A program made the translations under genes and the position numbers. Shown piece by piece: positions 46,311-55,092 of a stretch of DNA of 64,000 nt. The notes beneath the pieces are model-generated. The model did not search any database. It saw only the letters and a list, made by a program, of their open reading frames with translations, and was not told the origin of the DNA. Each line of letters opens with the position of its first letter. Position 1 is the first letter of the stretch. Source of the stretch: Marivivens sp. (GTDB taxonomy: Bacteria; Pseudomonadota; Alphaproteobacteria; Rhodobacterales; Rhodobacteraceae); NCBI GenBank assembly GCA_024642115.1, contig JAHEBU010000010.1, positions 1-64,000 of the forward strand, given 5' to 3'.

Positions 46311-48065
46311 TCAGTCATAGTCATCGCCCTGCTCGTCATTTGTTGCCAGATCGCGCACGCCGTTGGGCGTGTCTTGCGCCTTGGCCAGCGACCAGCGGAC
46401 GCGCGTCGCATAAGACATTGCGCGGCAGGTTAAAACCACCTGTTGGGCGGATCGAGGCTTTAACCGTCCATTTTCCAGATAAACCGATGGCTCCAAAGTC
46501 ATCGTCGCCACGCCATCCTGACGGAAAATCCAGACCTCGCCGCTTTTGAGAGCCAGTGAAATCGCCCCACCGCCCAGATCGGTGGCCGCGTCGACCTCGG
46601 GGTGCAGGTGAAACCGGACGGCGAAGGGAATACCCGACAGCTTTTGGCTGTCCATCGCTCGGTCGAACCGGGCGCGGTCGGCCTCGGTCAGGGTGGTCAG
46701 CAGGTCCTCACCGACCAGCGTCCGGCCATCGTGGGCCAGTTCCAGCGTCCGGGCATGGGTCAGGCCGTGGGTCGGCTTGTATCCATCATGGGCCACCTCG
46801 AACCGGGTGCCATCGTCGAGCGGAGTGAACTGAACTGGAACCTCGGTTGGCGCGTCGGTCAGGATTTCCTGCGCCAGACCGCCCGTCCGGCTGGGCGGCC
46901 CAAGGCGCGCAGATGAAAACCCGTCGATCCCCAGGGTCGAATGGCTGGGCGTGGCGCGGCCCGCCCGCCGCCAATCCTCGCCGAAACTGCGGCCGGACCC
47001 ACAGTTGACGATCAGTGGCCGTCGCCCCGATGTCAACTCGAACGCATTGGTCGACGCATGGGCATTATAGGACGCATCGCCCTTGGGCGGGGGGCTTGCA
47101 TCCACAATGACAGTGGTCCTGCCTGCGGCAATCCGGGCATATCCCATATACAGACCACCCCGGCGCGGACTGCGGACTGCGGCAGCCGCCAGCGCCTGAT
47201 CCAGACGACCGTCCAGCCCCCGACCGCCGCCGTGGAACCGGGCCAGCCCGCCGTCCGCATGGCGCAAGGCACGCAACGTCGGAGCGATGCGGCCGATGGC
47301 CGCCATGACGTCCTCGGGCGGCTGACGCCCGCTTTCGCCCAGCGCCTGCACAACCCAGGTGAGCAGGGTCAGCACCTCGAGCAGTTCTTCGGGATTTCGG
47401 GTGGGGATACCGCCGTTCTTGTCGATCTGCGTGACACAGTCGCGTGCCAGAACCTGTATGGCAGGATCGACAAAGCGCTCCATCCCCTCGAGCGACAGAC
47501 CGGAATAGATCATGCCCGCCAGCGCCTCGAACCTGGGCAGGCCGGGGCGGGCCGTTTTCCAGCGGCGGGACAGGAAAATCGCCTGCTGCCCCAGCGATCG
47601 ATAAAAGCGATCGGAGAACGGCTTTTCCGTCCCGCGCAGGATGAAAAAGCCGTGGCTGATCCACCGGATCAGGCGGCGACCGGTCAGGTCTGGCGTCCAG
47701 CCCGGCCCGGTGCCATTGCCGAAGCGTTCGATCCATTCACCGACCCAGGCCGTTGCCCGGCCCCGCGCCTTGGCATCGCCCACGGCGGCCAGATCATCCA
47801 GCCACGCGCAGCCTTGCAGTTCAGCGGCCACATGCGGCAACTGTTCGGCAATGTCCCAGATCGACCGGGACGGAGCCTCGATCAGGTGGCCGGAAAACAG
47901 GAAATTGCCTGCCAGCAATTGCCGCCCCCGGGCATAGTGGCCGATGCTGCGGGGTTCGGGTTGGGACACAAATCCGGTCGGCGGACGAGTCCGCGTGGCA
48001 AGACGCGCATGCACCTTGTGCATGAACTCGGTGCGCTGCGCGCGCCCTGTCTGCGTCTTGGCCAC
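46311..48065 (-). CDS. Heparinase II/III-family protein
   Basis: A 584-aa protein: an N-terminal alpha/alpha-barrel region (IGHYARGRQLLAGNFLFSGH, LTGRRLIRWISHGFFIL) and a C-terminal heparinase II/III-like beta-sandwich (DASPPPKGDASYNAHASTNAFEL, PSHSTLGIDGFSSARL). Typical members are polysaccharide lyases. No signal peptide is present, and this cytoplasmic type is regularly found beside purH in Rhodobacterales, so its true substrate may be an internal or envelope glycan. The start is GTG at 48065; an ATG at 48023 is an alternative. It lies between rsmB and purH on one strand. Confidence 0.87.
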   Translation of the reverse strand: MAKTQTGRAQRTEFMHKVHARLATRTRPPTGFVSQPEPRSIGHYARGRQLLAGNFLFSGHLIEAPSRSIWDIAEQLPHVAAELQGCAWLDDLAAVGDAKARGRATAWVGEWIERFGNGTGPGWTPDLTGRRLIRWISHGFFILRGTEKPFSDRFYRSLGQQAIFLSRRWKTARPGLPRFEALAGMIYSGLSLEGMERFVDPAIQVLARDCVTQIDKNGGIPTRNPEELLEVLTLLTWVVQALGESGRQPPEDVMAAIGRIAPTLRALRHADGGLARFHGGGRGLDGRLDQALAAAAVRSPRRGGLYMGYARIAAGRTTVIVDASPPPKGDASYNAHASTNAFELTSGRRPLIVNCGSGRSFGEDWRRAGRATPSHSTLGIDGFSSARLGPPSRTGGLAQEILTDAPTEVPVQFTPLDDGTRFEVAHDGYKPTHGLTHARTLELAHDGRTLVGEDLLTTLTEADRARFDRAMDSQKLSGIPFAVRFHLHPEVDAATDLGGGAISLALKSGEVWIFRQDGVATMTLEPSVYLENGRLKPRSAQQVVLTCRAMSYATRVRWSLAKAQDTPNGVRDLATNDEQGDDYD

Positions 48066-48162
48066 TCTGGTCTGCCCCGAATTGTGCCCGAATCCTGCGC
48101 CATCAAACGGGCTTGGCCCGCCTTATTATTTGGTCAGATGATACGGCCCTAGGACGGGCAAG

Positions 48163-49437
48163 TCACGCAGGCTTTGTTAAACTCGCGACATAGAAGCCGT
48201 CCATGCCGCCCCGTTCGGCCCAGAAATCGGGGCGCAGGCGTAGCCCGCCCTCTTCGGTCACCCACGCGGGGTCGATCCCCGGCAGGTCAAGCGCGGCGTG
48301 GTTCACCGTTAGACCGGGGTGGCGGGCCAGCGCCTCGTCCACCTGCACCTCGCCCTCGTCGGGCAGCAGGGAACAGGTGCAAAACACCAGCCGCCCACCG
48401 GGGCGGAGCAGGGTCAGCGCATGGTCGATCATCGCCGCCTGCTGGTCTATCAGCACCCCGAATTCCGACCCATCCTTGGCATAGGGCAGGTCGGCGTGGC
48501 GGCGCATCGTGCCCGTTGCGGAACACGGCGCATCCAGCAAAATCGCGTCCCATCCGCCCTGATCAAAGGTCAGGGCATCGGCCTGCATCACCTCTGCTGT
48601 CAGCCCGGTTCGGGCCAGATTGGCGGCGATCCGGGGCAGCCGCGACTCGGACAGGTCAAGCGCGGTGACCTGCGCGCCCATTGCGACCAACTGCATTGTC
48701 TTGCCACCGGGGGCGGCGCACAGATCAAGGACACGCTCGCCGGGTCTGGGGGCCAGAACGCGGGCGGGAATAGCGGCGGCAACATCCTGCACCCACCACT
48801 CGCCAGCGTCATATCCGGGCAAGGTGGTGACCTGCCCGGCATTGGTCAGGCGCACCGATCCGGTCGGCAAAACTTCGCCACCGACGGCAGCGGCGACCGC
48901 GCCGGCATCGCCCTTGGGCGTCAGATCAAGCGGCGGCGGGGCGCTTTGCACCAGTTCGATCGCCTGAACGGCATCGCGCCCCCAGGCCGCCACCAACGGC
49001 TGACGCAGCCATCCGGGCAGGCGCGACGGCGGCAGTTTCGCCCAGGCGGCGGGGCCACCTGCGGCCACCTTGCGCAGGACGGCATTGACCAGCCCCTTCA
49101 TCTTGGCGGTGCGCTGATCCCGGCCCACCATATCGACGCAGGCGTTCACCACCCCATGCGCCGCCTCGCCCTGCGACAGCTCGACCGTCCCCAGCCGCAG
49201 GACATTCTGCACGGACAGCGGCGGGGCCTTTTGCAGATAGGGCTTGAGCATCCGGTCCGCCCTGTCGATCCCCCGCAGGGTGTCCAAGGCAAGCCGCTGG
49301 GCGCGGGCGCGGTCCGCAGGCTCCAGCTCGGCCAGCGCCCCGGCGCCAATCAGTTCGGACATCAGTTTGCCCTCGCCCGTCACCTGATCAAGCAGGTAAT
49401 GGGCGGCACGGCGGGGCGGCAATCCGGTCTGTGACAT
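48163..49437 (-). CDS. rsmB: RsmB-like 16S rRNA m5C methyltransferase
   Basis: A 424-aa RNA methyltransferase. The N-terminal NusB-like RNA-binding domain (RRAAHYLLDQVTGEGKLMSE) is followed by a Rossmann SAM domain with VLDLCAAPGGKTMQLVAMGA and the two catalytic-cysteine motifs of the NOL1/NOP2/Sun family, LLDAPCSATGTMRRHADLPY and FCTCSLLPDEGE. It methylates C5 of a cytosine in 16S rRNA (C967 in E. coli). Start 49437 is selected by GAGGACCCC. It is the first gene of the run leading to purH. Confidence 0.93.
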   Translation of the reverse strand: MSQTGLPPRRAAHYLLDQVTGEGKLMSELIGAGALAELEPADRARAQRLALDTLRGIDRADRMLKPYLQKAPPLSVQNVLRLGTVELSQGEAAHGVVNACVDMVGRDQRTAKMKGLVNAVLRKVAAGGPAAWAKLPPSRLPGWLRQPLVAAWGRDAVQAIELVQSAPPPLDLTPKGDAGAVAAAVGGEVLPTGSVRLTNAGQVTTLPGYDAGEWWVQDVAAAIPARVLAPRPGERVLDLCAAPGGKTMQLVAMGAQVTALDLSESRLPRIAANLARTGLTAEVMQADALTFDQGGWDAILLDAPCSATGTMRRHADLPYAKDGSEFGVLIDQQAAMIDHALTLLRPGGRLVFCTCSLLPDEGEVQVDEALARHPGLTVNHAALDLPGIDPAWVTEEGGLRLRPDFWAERGGMDGFYVASLTKPA

Positions 49438-49506
49438 GGGGTCCTCTTGAGCCTGATGCGCCAGCCCGTATATCAAGGAAACCGACCGGACAAGGAAGTG
49501 CCGCCC

Positions 49507-49683
49507 ATGACCGACCCAAAGCAAGACCTGCCCGCCGCCGCCAGACGCGCCCTGGCCGAGGCCGAGACGCGGCGCAAGACTGCCACCGGCCCCGACCTGC
49601 CGCCCGAACTGGGTGGGCGCGACGGGCCAGAACCTGTTCGCTATGGCGATTGGGAACGCAAGGGAATCGCGGTCGATTTCTGA
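49507..49683 (+). CDS. DUF1674 / SDHAF4-like small protein
   Basis: A 58-aa protein whose C-terminal GPEPVRYGDWERKGIAVDF is the DUF1674 hallmark. The mitochondrial relative SDHAF4 helps flavinated SdhA assemble into succinate dehydrogenase, so the bacterial protein may do the same. The N-terminal half is Ala/Arg-rich and probably disordered. A GGAAGTGCCGCCC sequence precedes the ATG. It is divergent from rsmB. No sdh genes are in the window. Confidence 0.87.
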   Translation: MTDPKQDLPAAARRALAEAETRRKTATGPDLPPELGGRDGPEPVRYGDWERKGIAVDF

Positions 49684-49702
49684 CAGTCAGGGGGTCATTT
49701 TC

Positions 49703-49945
49703 ATGCCGATACCCTATCCATATCGGCATGCATCGGCCGAATTTCGGGGGTTTCTGAACGACCCGCGAGACGAGATGAACCTCGAGTCCGATAGAATGGC
49801 CCATACCGCAGCACAGGGCGTTTTCCTGACCTTTAGGGGGCGACCGACGGTCCGGCAGGGGTTGGCCTTTGCCGATGACCTGACCTCCGGGTCGCAGGAT
49901 CTCTGGCAGGTCGATGGCGCGGTCACCGGCTACCGCTTTCGCTGA
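49703..49945 (+). CDS. Small hypothetical protein
   Basis: An 80-aa cytoplasmic-looking protein (MPIPYPYRHASAEFRGFLND, then DRMAHTAAQGVFLTFRGR). The pattern faintly recalls half of a DUF2267 repeat, but I cannot support that. AGGGGG lies about 12 bases before the ATG. It follows the DUF1674 gene by 19 bases and is probably co-transcribed. The stop lies within an inverted repeat shared with the stop of the convergent gene. Confidence 0.6.
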   Translation: MPIPYPYRHASAEFRGFLNDPRDEMNLESDRMAHTAAQGVFLTFRGRPTVRQGLAFADDLTSGSQDLWQVDGAVTGYRFR

Positions 49946-49950
49946 CCGGG

Positions 49951-50304
49951 TCAGCGCAGGGTAAACTCTGCCGCCTGGCCGGCCCCCTGATCCACGGTGA
50001 ACCGGATGTCGTTTCCATCCACCTCGACCAGTTGGCAGTTATAGTCGATCGGCATTCCGCCCCAATCCATCTCGCGACAGAAATACCCGTCTTTCCAGGC
50101 CCAGGTGCCGGTCACATCCCAACGCACGGCCCGGCCCGAAATGCGGCCATCGGGCAGGACAGACAGGTTGATCCCCAACAAACCATTGCGGATTTCCTTG
50201 CCCGACACGACGGACAGGAACGTGTCACGGTCCGTCACTGGGGCGTAACCATCGGCCAGCGCAGGACTGGCAGCAAACAAAGACACAAGTGCAACGGTTT
50301 TCAT
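49951..50304 (-). CDS. Small periplasmic protein of unknown function
   Basis: A 117-aa protein with a short Sec signal (MKTVALVSLFAASPALA). The mature part, FLSVVSGKEIRNGLLGINLS to GRAVRWDVTGTWAWKDGYFC, looks like a small beta-barrel-type fold; Cys residues in YFC and YNC probably pair. The family name is not recalled with certainty. It lies between the convergent small gene and dapB, 68 bases downstream of dapB, so it may have its own promoter. Confidence 0.75.
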   Translation of the reverse strand: MKTVALVSLFAASPALADGYAPVTDRDTFLSVVSGKEIRNGLLGINLSVLPDGRISGRAVRWDVTGTWAWKDGYFCREMDWGGMPIDYNCQLVEVDGNDIRFTVDQGAGQAAEFTLR

Positions 50305-50372
50305 GGCAGTGGCCTCTGGACAGACTTGGACCTTTTACGGGCGGTCGCCGCAATCGGTTCACTTTGCCGCGA

Positions 50373-51182
50373 TCACAGGCCCAGCACATCCATCATGTCA
50401 TATTCGCCCGGGGTCTTGTCCTGCCCCCAGAGGGCCGCCTTGAGCGCCCCCCGGGCAAACACGGCGCGGTCGGTGGCGATATGGCGCAGCACGATCCGCT
50501 CGCCCGGAGCGGCGAACAGTACGTCATGTTCGCCCACGATGTCACCACCGCGAATTGCGGAAAATCCGATATGGCCGCGCGTCCGGGCGCCGGTGATCCC
50601 GTCACGGGCTCGATCGGCCACGTCGTCCAGCAGCACACCGCGTCCCTCGGCAGCGGCCTGGCCCAGCATCAGGGCAGTCCCCGAAGGCGCGTCGACCTTC
50701 TGGCCGTGATGGGCCTCGATGATCTCGATATCGAAATCGGCATCCAGCGCAGCGGCGACCTTTTGGGTCAGCTTGACCAGCAGATTGACACCTAGGGACA
50801 TGTTCCCGGCCCGCACGATTACGGCATGGCGGGCGGCCGCCTCGATCGCCTTCAGGTCGTCGGTGGACAATCCGGTGGTGCCGATCACATGAACAGCGCG
50901 GGCCTGCGCGGCCAACGCGGCAAAGCCGACCGTTGCGGCGGGCGAGGTAAAGTCGATCACCGCCTGCGCCTTGGCAAAAGCCTCCAGCGGATCATCGGTC
51001 ACCACAACGCCCAACGGCGCGCCACCCATTGCCACGCCCACGTCCTGTCCAACCCAGACATGACCCGCACGTTCGACGACACCGACCAACCGGGCGGCAT
51101 CCGAGGCGGTGATCAACCGGATCAGCATCTGGCCCATCCGCCCCGATCCGCCCGTCACCACGATTCCCGCATTCTCAGCCAT
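50373..51182 (-). CDS. dapB: 4-hydroxy-tetrahydrodipicolinate reductase
   Basis: A 269-aa NAD(P)H-dependent enzyme of the diaminopimelate route to lysine and peptidoglycan. The nucleotide motif [13 protein letters not shown] opens the Rossmann domain; the substrate-binding and catalytic motif [18 protein letters not shown] has the expected His-His and Lys, and [17 protein letters not shown] follows. Full length for the family. It is divergent from rbfA. Confidence 0.96.
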   Translation of the reverse strand: MAENAGIVVTGGSGRMGQMLIRLITASDAARLVGVVERAGHVWVGQDVGVAMGGAPLGVVVTDDPLEAFAKAQAVIDFTSPAATVGFAALAAQARAVHVIGTTGLSTDDLKAIEAAARHAVIVRAGNMSLGVNLLVKLTQKVAAALDADFDIEIIEAHHGQKVDAPSGTALMLGQAAAEGRGVLLDDVADRARDGITGARTRGHIGFSAIRGGDIVGEHDVLFAAPGERIVLRHIATDRAVFARGALKAALWGQDKTPGEYDMMDVLGL

Positions 51183-51280
51183 GTTTCCCCCAGATTTGAC
51201 GCACGGTTCCTTTAGCGGCCAATCGCCGGGATGGCAAAGGCTCGCTTGGCAACTGCCCCCCTTGCGCTTAGATGAGGGAC

Positions 51281-51685
51281 ATGGCCAAGAACAAATCCTC
51301 CGAAGCGGGCATGTCCCGCGCGCCCACCCAACGACAACTTCGCGTGGGCGAAGTCATCCGGCGCACCCTGTCCGAGGTGTTGGGCCGCGGCGACGTGCAC
51401 GACGCCGATCTGGGGCGGATGTCCATCACGGTGGGCGAAGTGCGACTGTCGCCCGACCTCAAGGTTGCCACCGCCTATGTGCTGCCCCTGGGGGGCAAGG
51501 ACAAGGAACTGGCACTTGATGCGTTGCGGCGGAACAAACACGAAATCCGGCATCTGGTGATGCGGGGGACGACACTAAAATTCGCACCCGAACTGCGGTT
51601 CGAACTGGACCTGACGTTTGACCGCATGGACGAAACGCGGCGGCTGTTTGCGGACGACCACGTCCGGCAGGACCTCGACGACTGA
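51281..51685 (+). CDS. rbfA: Ribosome-binding factor A
   Basis: A 134-aa KH-like protein that assists late 30S subunit maturation. The segments [40 protein letters not shown] and [20 protein letters not shown] match the family. GAGGG precedes the ATG at 51281. Its stop overlaps the next start (TGATG). The usual partner truB is two genes downstream, with a secreted glycosidase gene between them. Confidence 0.95.
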   Translation: MAKNKSSEAGMSRAPTQRQLRVGEVIRRTLSEVLGRGDVHDADLGRMSITVGEVRLSPDLKVATAYVLPLGGKDKELALDALRRNKHEIRHLVMRGTTLKFAPELRFELDLTFDRMDETRRLFADDHVRQDLDD

Positions 51686-52410
51686 TGCTGCGGCTGGCTG
51701 CTTTGCTGGCTTGGCTCGGAACACCCTGCCTCGCCCTTACCTGTCAGGACGTGACGTTTCAGGGGCACAGCTACACCACTTGCGCCGCCGACCCGGCGCA
51801 AGACGAAATCCGGCTGTTTCTCAATAGACCAGATGGGGCGGTGTTGGGCAGCTTTGGAGCAGTCGAACAGCAGGTCGGCACGGGCAGGCTTCTCATGGCC
51901 ATGAATGCGGGGATGTATCATCCTGACCGCCGGCCGGTGGGCTATTATGTTCAGGACAGCCAGAAACAGGCGCGGCTTCTGACCGGGGCCAGCGCAGGCA
52001 ATTTCGGCCTGCTGCCGAACGGGGTATTCTGCATCGAGAACGACCGCGCACGGGTGATCGAAACCCTGACCTTTGCGCAGACCAATCCCGCCTGCCGGGA
52101 CGCCACGCAATCGGGGCCGATGCTGGTCATAGACGGGCAACTTCACCCAAGGTTTCTGCGCAACAGCACGTCGCGCTACATCCGCAACGGGGTGGGGACG
52201 ACGAACGGGGGCGACAAGGTGGTCTTTGCGATCTCCAACGATCCGGTCAGTTTTTACGAATTCGGCACGTTCTTCCGGGATTATCTGCGGCTTCCTCAAT
52301 CGCTCTATTTCGATGGCAAGATATCCCGCCTTTTTGCGCCTGCGCTGGGTCGCAACGATCTGGGGTTCCAGCTTGGGCCGATCGTCGGCGTGGTTGCCCC
52401 CCGGCCTTGA
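51685..52410 (+). CDS. Secreted phosphodiester glycosidase-like protein
   Basis: A 241-aa protein with a short Sec signal ([17 protein letters not shown]) and the NAGPA/phosphodiester glycosidase fold: LMAMNAGMYHPDRRPVGYYV, NGVFCIEND, ATQSGPMLVIDGQLH and QLGPIVGVVAP. Relatives remove sugar-phosphate caps; the bacterial substrate is unknown. It is translationally coupled to rbfA (TGATG) and precedes truB by 51 bases. A cell-envelope enzyme within a ribosome-maturation cluster is notable. Confidence 0.85.
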   Translation: MLRLAALLAWLGTPCLALTCQDVTFQGHSYTTCAADPAQDEIRLFLNRPDGAVLGSFGAVEQQVGTGRLLMAMNAGMYHPDRRPVGYYVQDSQKQARLLTGASAGNFGLLPNGVFCIENDRARVIETLTFAQTNPACRDATQSGPMLVIDGQLHPRFLRNSTSRYIRNGVGTTNGGDKVVFAISNDPVSFYEFGTFFRDYLRLPQSLYFDGKISRLFAPALGRNDLGFQLGPIVGVVAPRP

Positions 52411-52461
52411 CCCCACCCCCCGCGGCGGGCTAGCAGGCAGCCTTCGTAACAGGGGGTCCTC

Positions 52462-53370
52462 ATGGGCAAGCGCAAGGGTCGCGACATTTCCGGCTGGCTG
52501 ATCGTGGACAAACCGGCAGGGATCGGATCGACCACCGTCGTCAACAAGGTCCGCTGGGCGTTTGACGCGAAAAAGGCCGGGCACGCAGGCACGCTCGACC
52601 CCGAGGCGACCGGGGTGCTTGCCGTAGCGCTGGGCGAGGCGACCAAGACCGTCCCCTACATCACCGACGCGCTCAAATGCTACGACTTTACCGTCCGGCT
52701 GGGGCAATCGACCAACACCGATGACGCCGAGGGCGAAGTGATCGGGTCCTCCGACCTTCGGCCGACCGACGACGCGATCAAGGCGGCGCTGGGGGCCTTC
52801 GTTGGCCAGATCCGGCAAGTCCCGCCGCAGTTTTCGGCGGTCAAGGTGGACGGACAGCGTGCCTACGCCCGCGCTCGCGACGGCGAGGAAATGGACTTGG
52901 CCGCCCGCGACCTCTGGGTCGAGGAGCTGGTGATGACAGACCGCCCCGACGCCGATCATGTCAGACTCGAGATGACCTGCGGCAAGGGCGGCTATGTCCG
53001 GTCCATCGCCCGCGATCTGGGAGCGGCGCTCGGCTGCCATGGGCATGTGCTGCGTCTACGGCGGATCTGGTCAGGACCGTTCGCTGCGACAGACGGGATC
53101 AGCCTGGACACGATCGACAAACTGGCACGCACCCCCGACCTGGACGCGCTGCTGCTACCGCTAGAAACCGGTCTGGCCGACCTCCCCGAACTGCGCTGCC
53201 CGGCCGAGTCGGTCACCAAGCTGCGCAACGGCAACCCGGCAATGGTCTTTCCGGGCGACGCCGAATACGGCGACGAGGCTTGGGTCAGTCACAACGGTCA
53301 GGCCATCGCAGTGGGGCAATATCGGGGCGGCGAACTGCATCCCAACCGGGTGTTCGCCGCGCCCAAATGA
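52462..53370 (+). CDS. truB: tRNA pseudouridine(55) synthase
   Basis: A 302-aa enzyme making pseudouridine 55 in the T-loop of tRNAs. The catalytic Asp46 lies in [56 protein letters not shown] and [15 protein letters not shown] are further signatures. A C-terminal PUA-like segment ([13 protein letters not shown]) is present. A complex hairpin terminator follows. Confidence 0.97.
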   Translation: MGKRKGRDISGWLIVDKPAGIGSTTVVNKVRWAFDAKKAGHAGTLDPEATGVLAVALGEATKTVPYITDALKCYDFTVRLGQSTNTDDAEGEVIGSSDLRPTDDAIKAALGAFVGQIRQVPPQFSAVKVDGQRAYARARDGEEMDLAARDLWVEELVMTDRPDADHVRLEMTCGKGGYVRSIARDLGAALGCHGHVLRLRRIWSGPFAATDGISLDTIDKLARTPDLDALLLPLETGLADLPELRCPAESVTKLRNGNPAMVFPGDAEYGDEAWVSHNGQAIAVGQYRGGELHPNRVFAAPK

Positions 53371-53379
53371 TGAAGGCAG

Positions 53380-53397
53380 GGTGGGTCAAGACCCACC
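53380..53397. repeat. Short hairpin repeat, left copy
   Basis: GGTGGGT (53380-53386), CAAG, ACCCACC (53391-53397). A nearly identical hairpin with loop TTCA occurs at 53515-53532. The two copies flank the large truB terminator hairpin, suggesting a REP-like element. Confidence 0.7.
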
Positions 53398-53424
53398 TCA
53401 CAGAGCGACCCGCCTTCCTTGGTC

Positions 53425-53487
53425 TGAAAAACTCCCGCCGGAGGCGCCCGGCCTTGGCTCAGGGAGCCTCCGGCGGCGGTTTTTCGG
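53425..53487 (+). terminator. Large hairpin terminator after truB
   Basis: CCGCCGGAGGC (53435-53445) pairs perfectly with GCCTCCGGCGG (53466-53476); outside a small internal mismatch, AAAAAC (about 53427-53432) meets GGTTTTT (53478-53484). The terminal T-run fits factor-independent termination. It is the core of a repeat structure bracketed by two small hairpins. Confidence 0.8.
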
Positions 53488-53514
53488 ACATCGAGAAGTC
53501 AAAGCCCCCTGTAA

Positions 53515-53532
53515 GGTGGGTTTCAACCCACC
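53515..53532. repeat. Short hairpin repeat, right copy
   Basis: GGTGGGT (53515-53521), TTCA, ACCCACC (53526-53532). The arms are the same as in the copy at 53380-53397. It ends 18 bases before the next start codon, so it could also affect translation of that gene. Confidence 0.7.
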
Positions 53533-53550
53533 GCCCCCGGTATTGACGGC

Positions 53551-54066
53551 ATGATCACACGGCACCACGACATCGGCTCAATCCGCTCGACGGCCACCTA
53601 TTCGGATTGCGAGCGCTATCGCTATCGGCTGCGCAGGCAGTGGTCGGGTGGACCGCGCCTGCTCTACATCCTGCTCAATCCCTCCAAGGCCACCGAACTG
53701 GCCAACGATCCGACGATCGAGCGTTGTGAACGGCGCGCGCGGGCGTTGGGCTTTGGCGCATTCGAGGTCGCAAACATATTTGCCTGGCGCGACACCGATC
53801 CTGCCGCGATGAAGGCGGCTGCCGATCCCAGTGGCCCGAACAACGACGCCATCCTGCGCCGGGCGGCAGGCGCAGCTGACGTCATCCTCTGCGGCTGGGG
53901 AACCCACGGCGTGTATCTTGGGCGCGGTCCGGCAGTCGAAGCGGCGCTGCGTCGCCAAACCAAACCGCTTCATGTGCTTGGCCTGACCCGCGACGGACAT
54001 CCGCGTCACCCGCTTTATGTGGGCTATGCGACGCAACCCAAGATCTGGACAGCTGCACGGCCCTGA
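53551..54066 (+). CDS. DUF1643 protein
   Basis: A 171-aa cytoplasmic protein. The segments YRYRLRRQWSGGPRLLYILL, LNPSKATELANDPTIERCER, GAFEVANIFAWRDTDPAAM, DVILCGWGTHG and KPLHVLGLTRDGHPRHPLYV match DUF1643, a widespread small family with a uracil-DNA-glycosylase-like look and no established function. The ribosome-binding site is weak. It begins just past the repeat hairpins. Confidence 0.88.
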   Translation: MITRHHDIGSIRSTATYSDCERYRYRLRRQWSGGPRLLYILLNPSKATELANDPTIERCERRARALGFGAFEVANIFAWRDTDPAAMKAAADPSGPNNDAILRRAAGAADVILCGWGTHGVYLGRGPAVEAALRRQTKPLHVLGLTRDGHPRHPLYVGYATQPKIWTAARP

Positions 54067-54105
54067 CCTCTCGCGCGGTCCGGGACTCTGCGCTAACGTG
54101 ACCGC

Positions 54106-54999
54106 ATGATCCCCGGTTTCACCCCCTCCCGCATCGCCTGCGGCGACGTCACCCTGTCTGTCCACCGGGCAGGCGAGGGCGCGCCGCTGATCCTTCTTCA
54201 CGGCTATCCGCAGAACCACCACTGCTGGGAAAAGGTGGCGCCCACCTTCGCCCGGCACTTCGACGTCATCGTGCCCGACCTGCGCGGCTATGGGGACAGC
54301 GACGCGCCGCCCGACGACATCAGCCACCGCACCTATTCCAAGCGGCAGATGGCGGCAGACATCGTGGCGCTGATGGACGCGCTGGGGATCGACCGGGCGC
54401 ATGTGCTGGGGCATGACCGGGGCGGGCGGGTGGCCTACCGCCTTGCGCTCGACCATCCCGACCGTTTGCTGCGGCTGGGGATCATCGAAATCGTCCCGAC
54501 CGGAGATTTCTGGAATGCCTGGACGGCCGAACTCGCGATGAAGGCCTATCACTGGACCTTCCTCGCCCAACCCGCCCCGTTGCCCGAACGGATGATCGGG
54601 GCAGACGCTGCGGCATACATCGACTGGACCCTGTCGCAATGGACGCTGGGCAAATCGCTTTCGATCTTTGGGGCGCAGGCGCTGGCCAGTTACCGGGCGC
54701 AGGCCACCGATCCCGCTCACCTGCACGCCATGTGCGCCGACTACCGGGCCGGAGCGACGTTTGACCGGGCGGTCGATCAGTCCGACAAAGCCGCGGGGCG
54801 CACCATCGCGTCACCGCTCCATTTTCTGTGGGCCGAAACCGGATTTCCGGCGCAGACGGGCGACCCGGCAAGCCTTTGGCGCGGATGGGCGCCAAACCTG
54901 ACGCACAACTCTTGCGTGTCTGGTCACTTTGCAATGGAAGAAAACCCCGAGGCGGTCCTTGCCGCGTTTCTCCCGCACTTTCAGTCCGTTAACCATTGA
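54106..54999 (+). CDS. Alpha/beta hydrolase, haloacetate dehalogenase-like
   Basis: A 297-aa cytoplasmic hydrolase. The oxyanion-hole motif LHGYPQNHHCWEKVAP is followed by LRGYGDSDAP and the nucleophile elbow LGHDRGGRVAYR, where Asp104 (not Ser) is the nucleophile and Arg105/Arg108 follow, as in fluoroacetate dehalogenase. A late His lies in VSGHFAMEENPE. This set points to a haloacid dehalogenase or an epoxide hydrolase; the real substrate is undetermined. It follows the DUF1643 gene by 39 bases. Confidence 0.82.
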   Translation: MIPGFTPSRIACGDVTLSVHRAGEGAPLILLHGYPQNHHCWEKVAPTFARHFDVIVPDLRGYGDSDAPPDDISHRTYSKRQMAADIVALMDALGIDRAHVLGHDRGGRVAYRLALDHPDRLLRLGIIEIVPTGDFWNAWTAELAMKAYHWTFLAQPAPLPERMIGADAAAYIDWTLSQWTLGKSLSIFGAQALASYRAQATDPAHLHAMCADYRAGATFDRAVDQSDKAAGRTIASPLHFLWAETGFPAQTGDPASLWRGWAPNLTHNSCVSGHFAMEENPEAVLAAFLPHFQSVNH

Positions 55000-55000
55000 A

Positions 55001-55054
55001 CAGTTTTCAGACACCAATTTTTGTGCGATACTGCTACAAGTTGTGTGAAAACTG
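55001..55054. repeat. Inverted repeat in the hydrolase-RTX gap
   Basis: CAGTTTTCA (55001-55009) and TGAAAACTG (55046-55054) are exact inverted copies, and the adjoining ACAC/GTGT extends the match with one bulged base. The spacing is about 36 bases. It could form a long hairpin after the hydrolase gene or bind a regulator of the RTX gene. Confidence 0.5.
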
Positions 55055-55092
55055 GCGCGACCGTCAGGGTTGCTGATTGAAAGTGTCTTGGA

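Noticed and set aside
51475-53046. A 523-codon minus-strand open frame across rbfA, the glycosidase gene and truB
   Set aside because: It crosses three well-identified plus-strand genes and their boundaries, with no domain or start signal of its own.
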